Origin: Maylandia zebra | Taxonomy: Eukaryota; Chordata; Actinopteri; Cichliformes; Cichlidae | Assembly (NCBI RefSeq): GCF_041146795.1 | Contig: NC_135187.1 | Span: 2,724,556 to 2,788,555, forward strand | Direction of reading: 5' to 3' | DNA: 64,000 bases | Shown: piece by piece, positions 23,112 to 33,200 of the stretch | Layout: every line of letters begins with the position of its first letter | Numbering within the stretch: the first letter of the stretch is position 1 | The notes under the pieces: generated by a model | What the model was told of the DNA's origin: nothing | Seen by the model: only the letters and a program-made list of their open reading frames with translations | Databases searched by the model: none | Program-made: the position numbers and the translations under genes

Positions 23112-24562
23112 ATGGCCTCTGGACCTTGTGTGAGGTAAACTTGTTTTGTTCCATTTTAGCAAATCTGTTGATATGCTGACTTTGTTTAACACACATTGTA
23201 TTTCCAGGGTGTTGTTGCTCTCACTGTTGGCCTTCAGCAAGCATGCTGAGGGTGAGTATTGATGTGTGCAAACTACATTATGCAATCACTAACCTGTTAG
23301 AGCACTGTCGATTTAATTTTCTCTTTGCAGCTCTTACTTACAGGAGGAGCTACTCCAGTGTCATTAAGCCTTATTTTGGGAAGCCTGAGGATTTTCCACA
23401 CAATCAGTATCTTGTCTCCAGACATAAGAGCTATGCACAACCCCGAAGCTCTCTGGGTGTTTATGGGCCAGAAAATGGGTCACCTGAGAGTTCTTACCCC
23501 ACTGCTGCAGGTCTGCCTGGTGGTGCTGGTGCTTCCTCTGGTAGGCCATTAAATGGTTACCTTCAACAAGAAAGCATGTCTAGCTACAGATCTGGCTCAT
23601 CACAACCCCACAAACCATCATATTACCAGGGTGATACTGATGGTGCCCTCCAGTCCAAGGATGCCATGTGGGGTTTGGCACCATCCCAGAAAAGAAACTG
23701 GATTGACGCAGGAATCGTCTCAAGTTATCCAATTGAGATGCGTTCTGTGCCCCAGCGGCCAAGTAATGAGCACCAGACCCAGCCACACGACAAGCAAGAA
23801 CAGTTTAGCGATGAGTCCAGTATGTTTCAGTCTCAGCCCCAGCCTCGCCCGCTGCCCCAGCAGCCACGCTACGAGGCCAGCAAGCCCCAGGCCCGGCCTT
23901 TCCCCCAGCAGCCACGCTACGAGGCCAGCAAGCCCCAGGCCCGGCCTTTCCCCCAGCAGCCACGCTACGAGGCCAGCAAGCCCCAGGCCCAGCCTCGGCC
24001 AATGCCCCAGCAGCCACGCTACGAGGCCAGCAAGCCCCAGGCCCAGCCTTGGCCTTTCCCCCAGCAGCCACGCTACGAGGCCAGCAAGCTCCATGCCCAG
24101 GTACAACCCGAGCGTGAACAGTTGGGCGACGAGTCCAGTAAGTTTCAGCCTCGGCCAACGCCCCAGCAGCCACGCTACGAGGCCAGCAAGCCCCAGGCCC
24201 AGCCTTGGCCGTTCCCCCAGCAGCCACGCTACGAGGCCAGCAAGCCCCAGGCCCAGCCTTGGCCTTTCCCCCAGCAGCCACGCTACGAGGCCAGCAAGCT
24301 CCATGCCCAGGTACAACCCGAGCGTGAACAGTTGGGCGACGAGTCCAGTAAGTTTCAGCCTCGGCCTTTCCCCCAGCAGCCACACTACGAAGTCAGCAAG
24401 CTCCAGGGCAGTGAAGCCAACTCTCCAAGTGGAGGTGTGCTGCAAACCAAATCTGGCATGTGGGACTTGGCTGACCCAAGAAGTTTCAGACCCATTCCAG
24501 TTTCATTAAGAAATCTCTACAGGTGGCCACAGCAACAGGCACCCATCTACAACAGATGTTAG
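23112..24562 (+). CDS. Predicted secreted Pro/Gln-rich tandem-repeat protein, 3 exons, 432 aa, family unknown
   Basis: Exons 23112-23134, 23208-23251 and 23331-24562 join in frame (1,299 nt); the two introns are only 73 and 79 bp, phases 2 and 1. The ATG context is AAAGATGG. Residues 1 to about 23 form a signal peptide (RVLLLSLLAF core, likely cut near AEA). Residues 24-197 are Tyr/Ser/Pro/Gly-rich. Residues 198-379 hold nine copies of PQQPRYEASK (last one PQQPHYEVSK) separated by PQARPF, PQAQPWPF or a longer LHAQVQPEREQLGDESSKF spacer. Two related blocks flank the repeats: GALQSKDAMWGLA before and GVLQTKSGMWDLA after. The mature chain has one cysteine, its last residue. Gln, Lys and Tyr recur in each unit, suiting an extracellular cross-linked structural protein such as an egg-envelope or matrix component. 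That role is inference. I recognise no named family. ZP and other globular domains are absent. Confidence 0.8.
23855..24400 (+). repeat. Coding minisatellite of the repeat-protein gene (48/54/102-bp units)
   Basis: Units of 48 bp and 54 bp start with CCCCAGCAGCCACGCTACGA, and two extended 102-bp units carry the DESSKF spacer. The block 24005-24156 is repeated without visible difference at 24215-24366, an offset of 210 bp (70 codons). All unit lengths are multiples of three, so copy-number change keeps the frame. Near-identity points to recent expansion or gene conversion. Confidence 0.92.
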
Positions 24563-24735
24563 CAATAGGTATTTCTGAATGGTTGTCTTTTATTTGTATT
24601 TGTTTTGTTTCTAAAAAGCTATAAAAACTCCATTTATTTTTCTCTCCTCAGGTTCTGGCCTCACCTGCAGTTCGTTCTGGCATGGTATCAGATTTTCTGA
24701 AATTAATAAAGTGCACAGAGCTGCAGTCCCTGGCT
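24563..24735 (+). terminator. 3' end of the repeat-protein gene with polyadenylation signal
   Basis: Just after the TAG a possible donor (AATAG/GTATTT near 24568) could splice to CTCCTCAG near 24653, making a non-coding last exon. An AATAAA at 24705-24710 then ends the transcript. Without splicing the 3' UTR would be about 165 nt. Either form leaves the protein unchanged. Confidence 0.55.
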
Positions 24736-25427
24736 ATTGTTAAAACCTCCTGTTTGTTCAGTTTTATGCATGCTCTCATGATAAACTGAGCTGCTCAGTA
24801 GATCTAGGTTTGTACTGTTGCTACCATAATGTTGCAGTATACAAACTGATGCACAAAAGGCACTTTTATTTCCCCCCTGAAATAGTTAAACATAAAATTC
24901 CTCTCAGGCCTTAAGCCCCAAAGATTGTAATTATCTTACAGTTGTGTAGCTTAGCAAAGCAAACCTGCTTAGCTTTAATGTTTCACCAAGTGTTCAGGGT
25001 TCACAACCACAATTTTCACTTCAAGAACAAGGGGTGGAAACATGGCAGTTTAATGCCTTCTATCAATGGCAAAAATTACAGTCCAGTCAGGACTACAACC
25101 AACCAGATGCTAAACAGAAAATGGTGGTAGTCTGCCAAGCAGGTGGTCACTATTAGGGATTAGCATAAACTAAGGCAATTCAAAGCACAAGCAGCGATTA
25201 TAGCTTTGAAAGGTGTGGGTGTCTTGTTTTTGGGGCCCAGTTGTGAACTTTGATCATTCCTTCACCGTCAGTATCAGGTGTTGTCTTTTTGTGCCTTAAA
25301 AGTAAACTGTATTAACAGGCTCGGATTAAAGTGTTTTTATTCTGTAGAGAATATTCACTATTGCTTTGTCTTTGGACAAAAAGTCTTGAGTATTAATATA
25401 CATATCTCATAGATGTATCATCAAATG
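24736..25427. other. Intergenic, nothing recognised
   Basis: AT-rich unique-looking sequence after the repeat-protein gene. No frame longer than about 60 codons and no repeat ends were seen. Confidence 0.5.
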
Positions 25428-25429
25428 CT

Positions 25430-25757
25430 ACTTTCTTGTCTTTTCACTTTTCTGCTGCTTCTTGCTCAAACAGCATCCCACCCCTCCTCCTCTGATAGCT
25501 GTTATTAGCTTAGTCATCTCCAGTTTGGGGAGATAATGACAGTGCTGTTTTTTGGACACTGACTTCCTGTGTGTGTGGTGTTTCTCCCTGTCATTAAGCA
25601 GCGAGTCTGTGTGGTCAAAATGACACAGCTTTGACTGCAGGAGACGCTTCACCATCCGATCCCAGCTCCAATGAACTCACTGTTGGTTTTCCATTTTCAG
25701 CTTTCGTAGTGTCTGTTGCTTGTTTGGGGGTTTTACCATCCTTTCCTTTACTCATAG
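25430..25757 (-). mobile_element. Possible LINE ORF1 relic
   Basis: On the minus strand a frame begins MSKGKDGKTPKQATDTTKA, Lys-rich like the N-terminus of some non-LTR element first proteins. It soon hits a stop, and a shifted frame continues to about 25430. Other LINE relics lie nearby on the same strand (27720-28760). The resemblance is weak and the call is tentative. Confidence 0.25.
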
Positions 25758-25954
25758 ATAGATAGAGATATCATTTATTGTAAAACTTTTTATAGATATT
25801 TTGTAGCACACAGTTTACAGTACAGTGTTGTGGGCTTTGCTTTACATTCAATCAAAATGCACTTTAGTCAAAAGTGCATTGCAGTTCATCTGCAGTAACA
25901 TATATTTGTTTTATGGATCTTTTACTCCCTCATTTATTTAAACAGTGTCAAATT

Positions 25955-26130
25955 GTAACAACAACCACTTCAAGGCGCTTTATATAGTAAGGTAGACCCT
26001 ATAATACATACAGAGAAAAACCCAACAATTATGAGCCCCCTATGAACAAGCACTTTGATGACAGTGGGAAGGAAAAACTCCCTTTTAACAGGAAGAAACC
26101 TCCAGTCAGAAACTGCATGAAAGGCTACGG
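25955..26130 (-). repeat. Dispersed repeat family A, copy 2 (reverse)
   Basis: It contains the reverse forms of the copy at 7005-7241: CAAGGCGCTTTATATAG, GTGGGAAGGAAAAACTCCC and AACAGGAAGAAACCTCCAG. The GC-rich inner segment of copy 1 is missing here. Confidence 0.75.
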
Positions 26131-26559
26131 TTTGCAAGGCAGCAGATGTAAAGCAACCAAGGCAGATGCAGCTGCTTAAATCAAACTCTATTGAACAAAG
26201 TGTTTCAAAGATGATTAAAAAGCTAATAAAAGAAATGACATACTTCAATAACTGACATATAATTAACAACACAAATCAAAAAATTAATTACAAATTTGAA
26301 TGAGTAAAACATTACAAAAAATTAATTGATAACAGTTAGAAAATAAAATAAGCTATAAAGAAAGATAACTTTAGATAAAATAGATTAAAAGGAGTACACC
26401 ATGTACAAAGTGTGTATGAGTCCTGATCAGTGAATAAAATAACATAATCCAATGGTAAAGACTAGAAAACAGCCATCCCTGTGGTTTAAAGAAAACAAAA
26501 TAAACTGGAAATAAGTTTGAATATTAGTCCAAACAGAATTTCTATAATGATCGATTCTT

Positions 26560-26985
26560 TCGATAGCAGATATTTATGTTCTAGAATCAGTTCTCGTACT
26601 TAAGTATAGATATTTTAGTAATTTGAGGTAAATTTGTAGTTTATCATTAACAAGAACAGTAACTATATTACTGGAATTGTCTAAATGACGGTAGGAACTA
26701 CAACAGTCTGTTGCAGGGCAAACACAGAGAGAGAGAGAACCACTCACACTCACATTCACCCCTATGAGCAGCTTAGAATCACCAACTAACCTGACCCCAC
26801 TCACTTCACGTTTTTCGACTGTGGGAGGAAGCCGGAGTATCCTGAGAGAACCCACACCAACATACCAACTCCGTGCAGAAAGGCCCTGGCCTGGATGAAA
26901 TTCTAACCACCACACTAATGTTCAAATACCATTAAGAGCACTGCACACTGTGAGGCAACAGTGCTACTGCACCACCTGAATATCT
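26560..26985 (-). repeat. Dispersed repeat family C, copy 1
   Basis: It holds TGTGGGAGGAAGCCGGAGTA, GAGAACCCACACCAACA, AACTCCGTGCAGAAAGGCCC and GTGAGGCAACAGTGCTACTG. These are well-known words of a repeat spread through fish genomes. A related copy lies in the other orientation at 35540-35745. No coding capacity is visible. Confidence 0.65.
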
Positions 26986-27719
26986 AATCCAATAGTATTT
27001 TTTAACATCTGTTAGTTTCTTACTATTTCTTACTTTTTTCTTGAAGTTTCTTGAAGTTTGCAGCAGAATAGCTGTTTCCTCTGTTGGAAGAGGCGGCCAT
27101 CTTGGAAAATGCTATCGCGTTAAAATTCTAGTGACTGACAGGATTTTTCAAATTAACGGCTCCAGAGAGACAAAGACACAAGATTGTAACAATTCTCTAC
27201 TTCTCTAGTTGTGTAGTGTGTTCTCTCATAGAGTCCTCAGAGGTCAAAGAATATAAAACAGCTCACAGTAAGATGTAAAGACCAAACATGACTAAACATG
27301 ACCCGTTATGGGTGGGTGGAGGTGAATGCTCTGTTCTTTCTGCTTCAGTATCTTGTCTTGATAGTTCAAACTACAGAAAACAGAATGCTCTTACAATCAT
27401 CTCTACCAAGAGGTGATTGTAATGTTTGTTATGTGGTTACATGTAAGTGGATAATGTAATCCACTGTGTGTTGTTGCTTTTTCTCATACTGTTTTCTGCC
27501 AAAGCTTCACTGACTACATTTGACCATTAGATGTCCTCCAACCTCCATGAACACCAGAAGTCAGACGTCAGGGTGACGTTTACGGTGACACAGACAAAAT
27601 AAATCACTGCACAAGACTTCAACTGACCAAACTTTCTTTGGTGTCCGGCTCATTTAAATTGTAGCAAACTTTAAAAATAAACTCATTTATGAACTTCACT
27701 TTGACAGTAATTTATACTT

Positions 27720-28760
27720 TTTTTATTATATTTTTATTGAAAAAAAAGGACTTGTTACAATAAAGTGCATTGATATTATTTAGTCGAAAAAAAAAAGACT
27801 TTTTCTTATTCCTTTTGTTTTACATTCAGGTAACAAAAAGTGATCTCGGTGCTTGACAGTGTTTACATAATCCAGCACGTTTAACTTATTTACATAAAGT
27901 ACATTAGGTATAAATTATGAAGTAGATGGTCGACCTGACATTGTACAGTACATGGGAGATACACCAATTCAGAGCTGGTCTTATATTTCAAAAACCACCT
28001 TAAACCAATCAAGTGTTGGTGGAGTTGGATTTGACACTTCCTGGTTATTAATTTTTTGCTGGCTGCTAATAGCTCTTGTAAGAGCTTTGTGTCCCCTCCC
28101 CGGACCGAGCCAGCAACCAGGCCCAAGTACAAATTTACAAAATTAATATCAAATTTTATCTCAAAAACCTCACACAGAGTCTCATGAATTCCCAGCCAGT
28201 AATTATTTAAGTTAGGGCAGTCCCAAAAGATATGGGAATGATGTGCCTCTTCTGATCCACATCTTCTCCAGCATTCTGCTGTCCCATTTTTATATTTAGT
28301 TTGATGAGGGCTTTAGAAAAATCGAATAATGTTCTTCCAGCAGTGGTCTCTCCAATTAATGAACTTGTTGAGTACCAATGAAAATTACAAATCCTCTCCC
28401 AGTTCTCGTTTGTTTACCCATCCTTGATTCCAATTCCCATTTAATCTTAATATTTTGAGTAGTATCCTTCCTGGGCTGAAGAAGCACATCATATAGTTTG
28501 GAGATTGCCTTTCTCAGAGAACCAACACATGCTCATTTAACTATCTTAAACATTTCTGACTCAACCGAGTTTGGGTTTGGGATATTGCAATGTTTGTTAA
28601 AATAATCCCGCGTTTGAAGGAACCTACTTGTCTTAGGCCAGTTCTTGTTTGTAAAGATTGAAAACTCTGTAGTGTCCCTTTATGTGTGAAGGGATGGAGT
28701 GTTGTTAGTCCACTCTCTATCCAGGACTGAAATCTGGTAAATAAATGATTCTGTTTAATA
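27720..28760 (-). mobile_element. L1-like LINE 3' relic
   Basis: On the minus strand a frame near 28270-28090 reads CWRRCGSEEAHHSHIFWDCP, then LNNYWLGIHETL and later GLVAGSVRGGDTKLLQELL. The Cys/His pattern followed by H-x-F-W-x-C-P is the C-terminal zinc-knuckle-like region of L1/Tx1-type second proteins. Frames upstream are broken, and the 3' side ends in A-rich sequence near 27720-27790 (T-rich on the plus strand). It is a dead, truncated copy. Confidence 0.65.
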
Positions 28761-29799
28761 AATTATGCTCATGCTTCAACATTAATATCTTTTATGAAAA
28801 ATGTGGGTTCACTGTGAATTTTCATTATTGCATTTTCTTTAATCTCCTTTTTGGCTGCTCTCGTTACTGTGAACATACACATGCACTTATATTAATGCAC
28901 ATGTAAATGAATGTATGACGTGTATATATGAGTGTGTAGAACAATATGCAAACCAGGTTCACAGATGAAAACACTGAAACACACCTCACCTCACAGACTG
29001 AGCGTCAGACTGGTTCATGAGAAAAGAAAAGATGAAGATTCATCTTTGTGATTTTGTTTCCTGTAGATCCACGAAACACTCACTAGGGGGCGGTATAATT
29101 TTAAATATCTGTCCTACTCAGGTTTCTATTTCTTTAAATCACGAGCTCGTAATGAAATGAAACTTTACTGAGACTTTTATTGTTCAAGAACTCAGCTCAG
29201 TAGGTTATTATTTTGTGTGGCTGCATTTAGAAGTTTTGCATGAATGACAACTTCACTTGCAGACTGACAATAACCCAAATAAATATTTTAATGACTAATT
29301 CTTTTAAACATCCTGTTTTTACTCGTCTAGTTCTAGCAAACAAACCACAATTTACCTTCTTTAGATTTAAATGCTGGAAACAAAACATTTGTTTTACTGA
29401 TATTATTTTTCTTTTACATGTTTGAACAGAACAGATTTTTCTGTAATGTTAAATACGGTCATTTTTCATATATTATTCCACTTAACAATAATTTAACTCT
29501 TTTGTAATCTGTAAAAAAAAAAAAGACTAAGTATCAATATGAAATAATTTAGACTGTTTGTTCTTTGTCAGAGAGCCATGCCTTTCTGTGACATTTCTTT
29601 TGCACATTTTATCTAATAAAATATTAATATCGCAGGCCTCGGCGTGTCTTTTGTTTAGAATGGCTTTGGTTGTCATACTTGAGCAGTTATTTGGGTCCTT
29701 TGTGTTTCTGTGTCACTAGCTTTTTATTGTGCAGTCATTTCCCAGCGCTATCACAAAGACAACACCCTCATCTTTCCATTAAGAAAAAACCTTCCTGTG
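28761..29799. other. Intergenic region upstream of the mtss1 promoter
   Basis: AT-rich sequence with no gene seen. The notable word is CACTAGGGGGCGG at 29081-29093, a plus-oriented CTCF-like motif. AATAAAATATTAATA occurs near 29615, but no transcript ends there that I can support. Confidence 0.5.
29081..29093 (+). promoter_or_regulatory. CTCF-like motif, plus orientation, upstream of mtss1
   Basis: CACTAGGGGGCGG fits the core CCASYAGRKGGCR well. It lies 1.1 kb upstream of the mtss1 start codon in otherwise AT-rich DNA. Binding is a prediction. Confidence 0.5.
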
Positions 29800-30260
29800 C
29801 TGAAGGCGGGGCCACGGGAACGCGCGTCCACGACCTTCCAAGCGCGCTCCCGGGCCGTGTCTCCTTCAGCTGTGTCAGAGGAGCAGGTTGGTGTGTGAGG
29901 TTGAGCTTCCCCGCTCTGGCGCGTCTCTGCTCCTCCGGCTGAAATGGGATTTGTGCGTTCCGAGTGGACACCGACCGGCTCCTGCGCTCCTGCTTCTGTC
30001 CGCCTTCTAGTCTCCTTCAGCCGGGGAAACCCTGCAGCGCAAGTGTGAGCGCTTACATCCGCACCGAACAGCGTCTCTCTCCCTCCCTGTGAAGCCCGTT
30101 TGTTTCCCGACGCTTCATTTATGGACTAAAGAAGCTCCGAGTGAGCGTGTTTGTAATTTCCGTTCACACAGCTGAAGATGGAGACGATGATGGAGAGGGA
30201 GTGCAGCGCGCTGGGGGGGCTTTTCCAGACTGTCATTGGAGACATGAAGGTAACGCGAAA
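29800..30260 (+). promoter_or_regulatory. mtss1: Mtss1 CpG-rich promoter and 5' UTR
   Basis: The sequence changes abruptly from AT-rich to GC-rich with many CpG pairs (GGGAACGCGCGTCCACGAC, AGCGCGCTCCCGGGCC, CTGGCGCGTC, and on to GCAGCGCG around the start codon). No TATA box is seen. This is the look of a vertebrate CpG-island promoter ending at the first coding exon of mtss1. The exact start site cannot be read. Confidence 0.7.
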
Positions 30261-33200
30261 AAGACGCGATTGTTCCACCTGATCCTGGTGGTTAACATCT
30301 GTGTTACACACATCTGATGTTTAAGGCAGGGCGGCTGCTGCAGAGGCTTCTGATCTGCAGACCCTGTTGCACAAAACCAGAGAAAAGCGTTCCGCCTGTG
30401 CTGGAGATTTTAGCGACATCATTAATTTTCTAATTAGCCCGAAGTGGGAGGTGAGCGCAGTCTGCTGGTTCTTAATGTTCAGCATCTGATCGCCTGCAGC
30501 TTTCTCCAGCAAATGACTGTAGCATGTAAACCAAGCTTCATCCCGGTAACCAAACACAGCTGCAGGCTACTAATGCATCGGAGGGATGAATGGCACTGTT
30601 GCAGTGACACTGCAGGAGATAAACACACAATGAAGTGCAAAATGCTCGGTGTCCTCCCCGAGCTTCACAGAAAAAATCACACTCCCGGGGTTTTGATTGC
30701 CACAGGGGTGCGACTGCTAGGATGGGCTGCTTTAACAAAACAAACAAACAAACAAAAAACATTTCAGATATATTTCTAAATCAATCTCGTCTGTAAGAGC
30801 TGCCAGAATTGTTGTGCCAGATAAAACATTTCAGTCTCAGGCATGAAATAGTGACAGAGCTCGATTTGTTGGAAATTCAACAGCTTTGCTCAAACCTTTT
30901 AAAAATGGCTGCTTTCATTTGTTCCAGCTTTTAAAATGTGAACATTTCTGCTTGTCTTTGTTCTAATTGTTGCTTTTAACTGGGTATTTATGGCTGAATT
31001 TTCCACCTTTCTGTGTCAAACACGTCATTGATTAATTGAGGAAATAAATGGCAGCTTAATGACAGTGAACTGAGTCATTAGCTGCATTTCCCTGAGCAAG
31101 AACACAATCAGTTATGGAGACCCGATGGCTGTAACTGGGGTGTTCTGTTGTAACGTTCGTGGGGCTTTAGTGTTTGCATGTCCACCAAACTGACCCATAT
31201 TTAATTTGAATGGCAGGTTGTAACTGGCAGACACCCATCAATTGCCATACACATGTAGCACATACACTGTAGGAAAGACGCAAGCTACTCATGAGCAAAT
31301 GGCAACGCAATCAGACAGCAACAAGCCATAATGACCGACACTAATATGAGCTGCCATATGTTAGCCAGAGGACAGAAGTAAATTAATAGCAGCACTTTGT
31401 GTAATAATCAGTATATGCAGATGAGAAGTGGTTAATTGTAGATGAACTCTGGTGACAAACCAGTAAAATAGCAGAAGTACGTTACAGAGAACTGACTTCC
31501 CATCAGCCCCTCCATCCTGGGTCCTGCTGCGCCAGGCTGGCTGTGGTTCAGGATTTATGAGTTTTATTGAGTCAGATTATCTCTTTGAGAAAAAGATCTG
31601 TTTTCCAAAATAGACCTGAAGACATGAAGCATTCAAATTCAAATTCAAATTTTTATTTGTCAGGTACACAGTCATACACAGTACGATATGTAGTGAAATG
31701 CTTGGACAACTGCTCGTGACCGAAAGAAAACAAAAAAGGAAAAGGCTATGAATACGATAGGAAATAAATATGAAAAATTAAAAAGGGTAAATTTAACTAG
31801 GAAGGAATAAAATATAAATTAAGGTTAAAAATGAAATAACTGTACAACACAAATTAGAATGAAGGGTAAATTTAACTGGGAAGAATAAGATAAAATATAT
31901 AAATTAAAGTTGAAAATAAAATAACTGTACAACAAAATACACAATACACAATATAGAACTATATAAGAATGTATGAAGAAATCTAAATATAAATAAATAT
32001 ATACACAATAACAGCAGCTGTACAAGTATTAACCGGAAATGAAGAATATAGTGACCAGTGTTGTGCAAAACCAAAGTCCAGAAAGTCCAGTGTGTGTGTA
32101 AGAACCATATGTGTGGGTCAGTACTGTGTGGTGGTGTGATTGAGAGACCGTATCGCCTGCGGGAAGAAGCTCCTCCTCAGTCTCTCTGTGTTGGTCTTCA
32201 GGGAGCGGAATCGCTTTCCTGACCTCAGCAGAGAGAACAGTCTGTTGTTGGGATGGCTGAGGTCCTTCACCATCTTCCTGGCCTTGGTCCAGCACCGCCT
32301 GCTGTAGATTGAGTGCAGGTCAGGGAGCTCGGAGCGGATGGTGCGCTCAGCTGATCGCACAACCCTCTGTAGAGCTCGTCTGTCCTGCATGGTGCTGTTC
32401 CCGAACCAGGTTAAGATGTTTCCCGTCAGGATGCTCTCTATGGTGCACGAGTAAAAGTTCCTGAGCACCTTGGAGGGCAGTTGGAAGTCTCTCAAGCGTC
32501 TGAGGTGGTAGAGACGCTGTCGGGCCTTTTTCACCACGGTGTTGATGTGACAGGACCATGACAGGTCCTGCGTGATGTGAACTCCGAGGTATTTGAAGCT
32601 GTCCACTCTCTCCACTGGGCACTCGTTGATGACGGGGGTCTGGTAGTTCCTCTCCTGCTTAGTGCTGAAGTCCACTATCAGCTCCTTTGTCTTTTCTGAT
32701 AAACACACGGTGAGCGTGAGGACACGGCACAGCTAAGACCAGATATTAACAAAATGAGTTTTATTAACAAAGCCAGTTATGAGTCCAGCTAATATCTTCA
32801 GTCTGTTTTCATTCTATAGTTTGATGCTTATCTGAATTGGATGTTGAATATGGAGCTCCTGATGAGTCAAACTGTGTATTATTTTGTAAAAGTCAGCATC
32901 ACTGTCTTTGGGTAAAGTAACAACAGGACAGTCAGAGGTAGAGTAAACAAACAAAGCCACAGATCTCAGTCTTTTCTACATTTAAAGGAACAGTTTATTT
33001 AAGAACTGAGGCATTTTTTTTGTAACCTTTGACAACACTCAGTAAATATTTGGCAACTTAGAAGACCTCCTGCTGTTATTTAGAAAGCCAAAGCTTAGGA
33101 TTTCAGCTGCTTGGAGTCCTTCTTTTTTGTATTTTTGGTTCAGATGTTTTCACTGTGAGGCAAGTCTGGACTTCAGGATTCAGTTCAGTTTTATTTATAA

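Noticed and set aside
23243..23330. In-frame ATG at 23243 as the start of the repeat protein
   Set aside because: It would read through a clear intron (GGTGAG to CTTTGCAG). The spliced model from 23112 gives a proper signal peptide.
23720..24445. 241-codon reverse frame rich in Leu/Gly/Trp across the repeat-protein gene
   Set aside because: It is the antisense of the in-frame minisatellite. Unit lengths divisible by three keep every frame open, and there is no promoter or splice context on the minus strand.
23553..24509. 318-codon forward frame overlapping the repeat-protein gene
   Set aside because: It is the +1 frame of the same repeat, lacks a signal peptide and has only repeat-derived composition. 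The spliced frame ending at 24562 explains the locus.
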